DNA of 9,382 nucleotides. Source: Bacteroidales bacterium. Its GTDB lineage: Bacteria; Bacteroidota; Bacteroidia; Bacteroidales; 4484-276. Below the pieces are notes generated by a model. That model was given only the letters and a program-made list of their open reading frames with translations, did no database searches and was not told the DNA's origin. The translations under genes were made by a program, and so were the position numbers. The number at the start of each line of letters is the position of its first letter. Position 1 is the first letter of the stretch. Positions 6,272 through 9,382 of this stretch are shown here, one piece after another. The stretch covers positions 1 through 9,382 of the forward strand of contig JAGYLT010000075.1 in the NCBI GenBank assembly GCA_018400545.1, given 5' to 3'.

Positions 6272-6275
6272 TATT

Positions 6276-6332
6276 AGTAACTTAAAACTCATATTCTGCC
6301 AAAAAATGGCAGAATATGAGTTTTAAGTTACT
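6276..6332. repeat. Perfect 26-bp inverted repeat with 5-nt loop
   Basis: Arms 6276-6301 and 6307-6332 are fully complementary, with an AAAAA loop; the apical part is TTCTGCCA/TGGCAGAA. No T-run follows on the plus strand (TCTGCAAAA) and none on the minus strand. It is much longer than ordinary terminators. In RNA it would make a double-stranded stem long enough for RNase III. Confidence 0.9.
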
Positions 6333-6335
6333 TCT

Positions 6336-6424
6336 GCAAAATTTCTAAATTATTAAAATACAATGAGAAAGACATAAAATAATTAGTAGATCGTAGAATT
6401 TGCAAAAAAATTTAGAAATTTTGC
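6336..6424. repeat. Perfect 16-bp inverted repeat with 57-nt loop
   Basis: GCAAAATTTCTAAATT (6336-6351) pairs perfectly with 6409-6424. It begins 4 nt after the end of the 26-bp palindrome. The AT-rich loop holds a second GCAAAA (6402-6407) that could pair with the same 3' arm end, allowing an alternative smaller hairpin. Confidence 0.8.
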
Positions 6425-6428
6425 CTGA

Positions 6429-6502
6429 CAACTTGGATAAGCCAAAACATGATACATGCAAAAAAAAGTAATTCCCTTTTTGGTTTTGGCTTGTCCAAGT
6501 TG
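6429..6502. repeat. 20-bp inverted repeat with 34-nt loop
   Basis: Arms 6429-6448 and 6483-6502 pair over 20 bp with one G-T wobble (6438/6493); the core is CAACTTGGA ... TCCAAGTTG. Inside the loop, AAAAAG (6463-6468) and CTTTTT (6476-6481) can form an inner stem. It begins 5 nt after the previous inverted repeat ends. Confidence 0.8.
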
Positions 6503-6557
6503 GGGTATTCATCCATACAAATTATGAATAGCTGTACTTTTTCTTACATCAAGGTCG

Positions 6558-6600
6558 GTTTAATCGAACTTGAACAGTTTGATTATCTGTTCATTTAAAC
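6558..6600. repeat. Smaller nested inverted repeat
   Basis: TGAACAG (6571-6577) and CTGTTCA (6587-6593) pair around a 9-nt loop, enclosed by GTTTAA (6558-6563) and TTAAAC (6595-6600). It lies about 70 nt upstream of the promoter of the sensor kinase and may be an operator or simply part of the structured region. Confidence 0.4.
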
Positions 6601-6670
6601 TTTATCCGAAAATGGCGTGACAATAATAATTACACACTGACCAGGTAAGTTTAGCGAATCAAATTTATAA

Positions 6671-6703
6671 TTGGGAGATATGCGGAAATAATACTTATAT
6701 TTG
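6671..6703 (+). promoter_or_regulatory. Strong Bacteroidota-type promoter for the sensor kinase operon
   Basis: TATATTTG at 6696-6703 matches TAnnTTTG exactly; TTGG at 6671-6674 serves as the -33 element with a 21-nt spacer. The start would fall near 6709, giving a leader of about 30 nt to the ATG at 6741. Confidence 0.65.
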
Positions 6704-6740
6704 CATAAAGCAGTTTACAAACATTTACTCCGCGAGAAAG

Positions 6741-8612
6741 ATGAATTCCGAAGGCAACCGATCAACGATTAAATTGATGGGACTTAAACCCCTCACACTG
6801 AACTTCAGGAGTGATAAAATGGAAAAGGATTTCCAAAGGAAGTACTTTCAGGACTCACTTTTTCAATTCCGGGTTGCTTTTATTTCTGTTACAGCGCTTT
6901 ACGGTATTTTCGGATTGCTCGACGGATCAGCTGTCGGCGATATGTCCACCATCTTTTCCATCATCAGGTATGCCATTGTTATTCCGTTTTTATTATTGGT
7001 TTTCGCCCTCTCCTTCACCAAATTTTTCAGGAAGAGCTGGCAGTATTTATTGTTCGTTTCGTTTCTGATAGCCGGTGCTGGTATTGCTGCCATGACGGCT
7101 ATTGTTCCCACAAATTATACCTACTACGCCGGAATGATGCTCATTTTTTCTGCCGGATACTTTTTTATTAAGCTGCGTTTTGTGCTCGCCACTTTGGCAG
7201 GATGGATTACGCTTGTGATATTTAATGCAGGGGCTTTGTGGTACGCCGAAGCTGATTTTCACACGCTGCTTTCCACCAACTTCTTTTATATCGCAGCCAA
7301 CATTATCGGGATGATGGCCGGGTATTACATCGAATTTTATGCACGCCGCGATTTTTATCAAAAAGTGCAATTGCAAAAGGAAAGGCAAAAAGTACTGGAT
7401 GCCAACCGTAATCTGGAGCAGAAGGTTGACGAACGCACCCGGGAATTGAAAATAAGAAATGAGGAACTTAAAATTGCCAAGGAAGAGGCCGAAAAATCAG
7501 ATAAATTAAAATCAGCATTTCTGGCAAACATGAGTCATGAGATCAGAACACCCATGAATGGCATACTGGGATTTGCCGAACTCATCAAAGAAGATGATAA
7601 CCTGGAGGATGTGCAGGAAAACGCGGATATCATCCTGGAAAACAGCAGGCATTTGCTGGAGTTGATCAATGATATTATGGACATCTCGAAAATCGAAGCC
7701 GGAGTAATGGAGATGAAAAAGGATGAGTTTTTCTTAAATGAATTGATTAACGATCTGGCGGTATTTTTTAGTGGTGATGCCACAGTGCAGGCCAAAGGAC
7801 TTGAAATCAAAACAAAATGCAGCCTTCCCGATGGCAGCGACATCATTCGTATTGATCGGACCAGGTTGCGCCAGGTGCTCGTAAATCTGGCGAAAAATGC
7901 CTGTAAATATACGGATCGGGGATATGTTGAATTTGGGTACAAAAATCACGAAAACGAACTGGTGTTTTATGTAAAGGATACCGGAATTGGCCTGAACAAT
8001 GAACAAATTCAATACATTTTTAACCGGTTTATGCAGGTAGCCACCACCATTTCACCAAATGAGGAGGGTGTTGGGTTGGGCCTCACCATATCCAAAGCCA
8101 TCGTAAAACAGTTTGGCGGCGATATATGGGTTGAATCGGAACCGGGGCAGGGAGCAATTTTTTATTTTAGCATACCGGATAAACCGGGCGAAAGTGTACT
8201 TTTACAAACAGAAAATCTAACACCCACAGATATGGATTACGACTGGAAAGATAAAACCATTCTTGTTGCGGAGGACGTGCCAACCAATTTCCTTTTGGTA
8301 AAGAAGTCGTTACGTAAAACCAATGTGCAGTTACTCTGGTCAAAAAACGGGAAAGAAACTGTAGATATGGTGAAGGAGAATGACAACATCGACCTCGTGC
8401 TGATGGACATCAGGATGCCAATTATGAATGGACTGGATGCTACCCGGGAAATTAAAAAACTACACCCCAACCTGGTGATTATTGCCCAGACTGCCTATGC
8501 AATGGATGGAGACCGCGAAAACAGCCTTGCTGCAGGATGCGATGATTACATTTCGAAACCGATTAACTTAAAGGAATTTGTTGCCTTAATTGCGAAATAC
8601 CTGAACCATTAA
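6741..8612 (+). CDS. Hybrid sensor histidine kinase with C-terminal receiver
   Basis: The 623-aa inner-membrane sensor begins with a short cytosolic stretch and about six membrane segments (near 43-62, 72-93, 101-122, 128-145, 147-166, 180-198) with short loops, so no large periplasmic sensor domain. A coiled coil (about 203-258, rich in K/E) leads to HisKA, with the phosphoacceptor His266 in NMSHEIRTPMNG. HATPase_c shows the N box (Asn382, Asn386), DTGIGL (413-418) and GVGLGLTI (443-450). The receiver domain (about 505-623) has Glu511/Asp512, phosphoacceptor Asp556 in LMDIRMP, Thr584 and Lys606 in SKP. All catalytic residues are present, so it should autophosphorylate and pass phosphate to its own receiver. 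There is no DNA-binding output; the next gene, 12 nt downstream, is a likely partner. The stimulus is unknown. Confidence 0.95.
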   Translation: MNSEGNRSTIKLMGLKPLTLNFRSDKMEKDFQRKYFQDSLFQFRVAFISVTALYGIFGLLDGSAVGDMSTIFSIIRYAIVIPFLLLVFALSFTKFFRKSWQYLLFVSFLIAGAGIAAMTAIVPTNYTYYAGMMLIFSAGYFFIKLRFVLATLAGWITLVIFNAGALWYAEADFHTLLSTNFFYIAANIIGMMAGYYIEFYARRDFYQKVQLQKERQKVLDANRNLEQKVDERTRELKIRNEELKIAKEEAEKSDKLKSAFLANMSHEIRTPMNGILGFAELIKEDDNLEDVQENADIILENSRHLLELINDIMDISKIEAGVMEMKKDEFFLNELINDLAVFFSGDATVQAKGLEIKTKCSLPDGSDIIRIDRTRLRQVLVNLAKNACKYTDRGYVEFGYKNHENELVFYVKDTGIGLNNEQIQYIFNRFMQVATTISPNEEGVGLGLTISKAIVKQFGGDIWVESEPGQGAIFYFSIPDKPGESVLLQTENLTPTDMDYDWKDKTILVAEDVPTNFLLVKKSLRKTNVQLLWSKNGKETVDMVKENDNIDLVLMDIRMPIMNGLDATREIKKLHPNLVIIAQTAYAMDGDRENSLAAGCDDYISKPINLKEFVALIAKYLNH

Positions 8613-8624
8613 AATTTCAACCTT

Positions 8625-9382
8625 ATGTCACAGGGTCCCAAACATAATATTTCCCTCCTTTTTGTTGAAGATAACGAAACCATCCGCTTTTTATACAATC
8701 GCCTTCTTTCCAATAGAGTGACCGAGTTTTACATTGGTGAAAACGGCCAGGAAGGACTGGATCTTTATAAGAAACATAAACCCGATCTCATCATCACCGA
8801 CATCAGCATGCCAATCATGGACGGCCTTGAAATGATCGGGCACATCAAAAAAATCGATCCCGATGTCCGGGTGATCGTCATGTCGGCCTACAGCATTAAA
8901 GAATATTTTTTGGAGGCCATTAACCACGGCGTGAATGGTTACCTGATAAAACCTGTAGAAGCCAAAAAACTGTTCAACCTGATTGATGACCTGGCCAGCA
9001 ATATCTTACTTACCAAAGAGCTGGCTGAAAAAGAAGAAAAACGCAAAATTGCCGAGGAAAACCTGAAACGTTCGCTGGCCGAAAAAGAGATTTTGCTGAA
9101 AGAAGTGCACCACCGGGTGAAAAACAATATGCAGATCATTTCGAGTATCCTTAAAATGCAGGAACGGCAAATCAAAGATGACCGTTTGAAAGAGGTGCTC
9201 GAAGAAAGCCAGAACAGGATACGCTCCATGGCGCTCATTCACGAAAACCTTTACCGCAACGAGAACCTGGCCAACATCATGTTTTCGAACTATGTAAAAA
9301 GCCTGGCCGGTAACCTGGCCCGTTCGTTTGCCGAACAGCAGGGCAGTGTAGCTTTTGATTACGACATCGATGAGGTATATCT
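8625..9382 (+). CDS. Receiver-HisKA_2 histidine kinase, 3' end outside window
   Basis: The open frame gives 252 codons and continues past the window. A receiver domain (about 8-125) has Glu15/Asp16, phosphoacceptor Asp59 in [12 protein letters not shown], Ser87 and Lys109-Pro110. A charged coiled coil (about 130-158) follows. The HisKA_2 dimerisation block then reads [20 protein letters not shown] (157-176), with His163 of HRVKNN the presumed phosphoacceptor, and a second typical block is [14 protein letters not shown] (197-210). The ATP-binding domain should follow outside the window. Soluble receiver-HisKA_2 proteins are usually intermediates that take phosphate on the receiver and control their own kinase. 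The 12-nt gap and lack of a terminator after the hybrid kinase point to co-transcription and a shared phosphorelay. Confidence 0.9.
   Translation, partial: MSQGPKHNISLLFVEDNETIRFLYNRLLSNRVTEFYIGENGQEGLDLYKKHKPDLIITDISMPIMDGLEMIGHIKKIDPDVRVIVMSAYSIKEYFLEAINHGVNGYLIKPVEAKKLFNLIDDLASNILLTKELAEKEEKRKIAEENLKRSLAEKEILLKEVHHRVKNNMQIISSILKMQERQIKDDRLKEVLEESQNRIRSMALIHENLYRNENLANIMFSNYVKSLAGNLARSFAEQQGSVAFDYDIDEVY

Noticed and set aside
6276..6502. Retron or group II intron RNA
   Set aside because: No reverse transcriptase is encoded nearby and no retron or intron core motifs were recognised.

Overview
The window looks like a chromosomal segment of a member of the Bacteroidota. Four candidate promoters have the TAnnTTTG -7 box typical of that phylum (at 2003-2010 on the minus strand, and at 3242-3249, 5330-5337 and 6696-6703). 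Starts lack obvious Shine-Dalgarno sequences, and the intact proteins (SfsA, a TMTC-like membrane/TPR protein, hybrid sensor kinases, Udk-like P-loop kinases) fit such a genome. There is no intact mobile element, tRNA, rRNA or CRISPR array.

Left part (1-1980, minus strand). The window opens inside the N-terminus of a probable NuoE-like [2Fe-2S] subunit. Two tandem paralogous P-loop kinases of the uridine kinase/phosphoribulokinase type follow (588-1241 and 1336-1980). They are separated by a good minus-strand terminator, and the upstream copy has its own candidate promoter and operator-like inverted repeat. Between the NuoE start and the first kinase lies a possible decayed RelE/HigB-type toxin (345-565, plus strand, weak evidence).

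Gene-poor scar (1981-3240). This stretch has no convincing intact gene. It holds a broken MNT-domain nucleotidyltransferase with a frameshift, an in-frame stop and a lost metal-binding Asp. It also has two neighbouring inverted repeats, three diverged copies of a 25-nt partly palindromic repeat, and a short orphan C-terminal reading frame. It reads as a decayed accessory region.

Right part (3269-9382, plus strand). A 678-aa multispanning GT-C-like protein with C-terminal TPRs is followed by sfsA. Then comes a 564-nt non-coding gap. It contains a palindromic block bracketed by 8-bp direct repeats, followed by three consecutive long inverted repeats (26, 16 and 20 bp stems, only 3-4 nt apart) covering 6276-6502. 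This structured block is the least explained feature here: it could be a structured RNA, an extreme termination region or a miniature mobile element. After it, a strong promoter drives a hybrid histidine kinase (HisKA-HATPase-REC). Twelve bases downstream is a receiver-HisKA_2 kinase that runs off the end. The pair probably forms one signalling operon.
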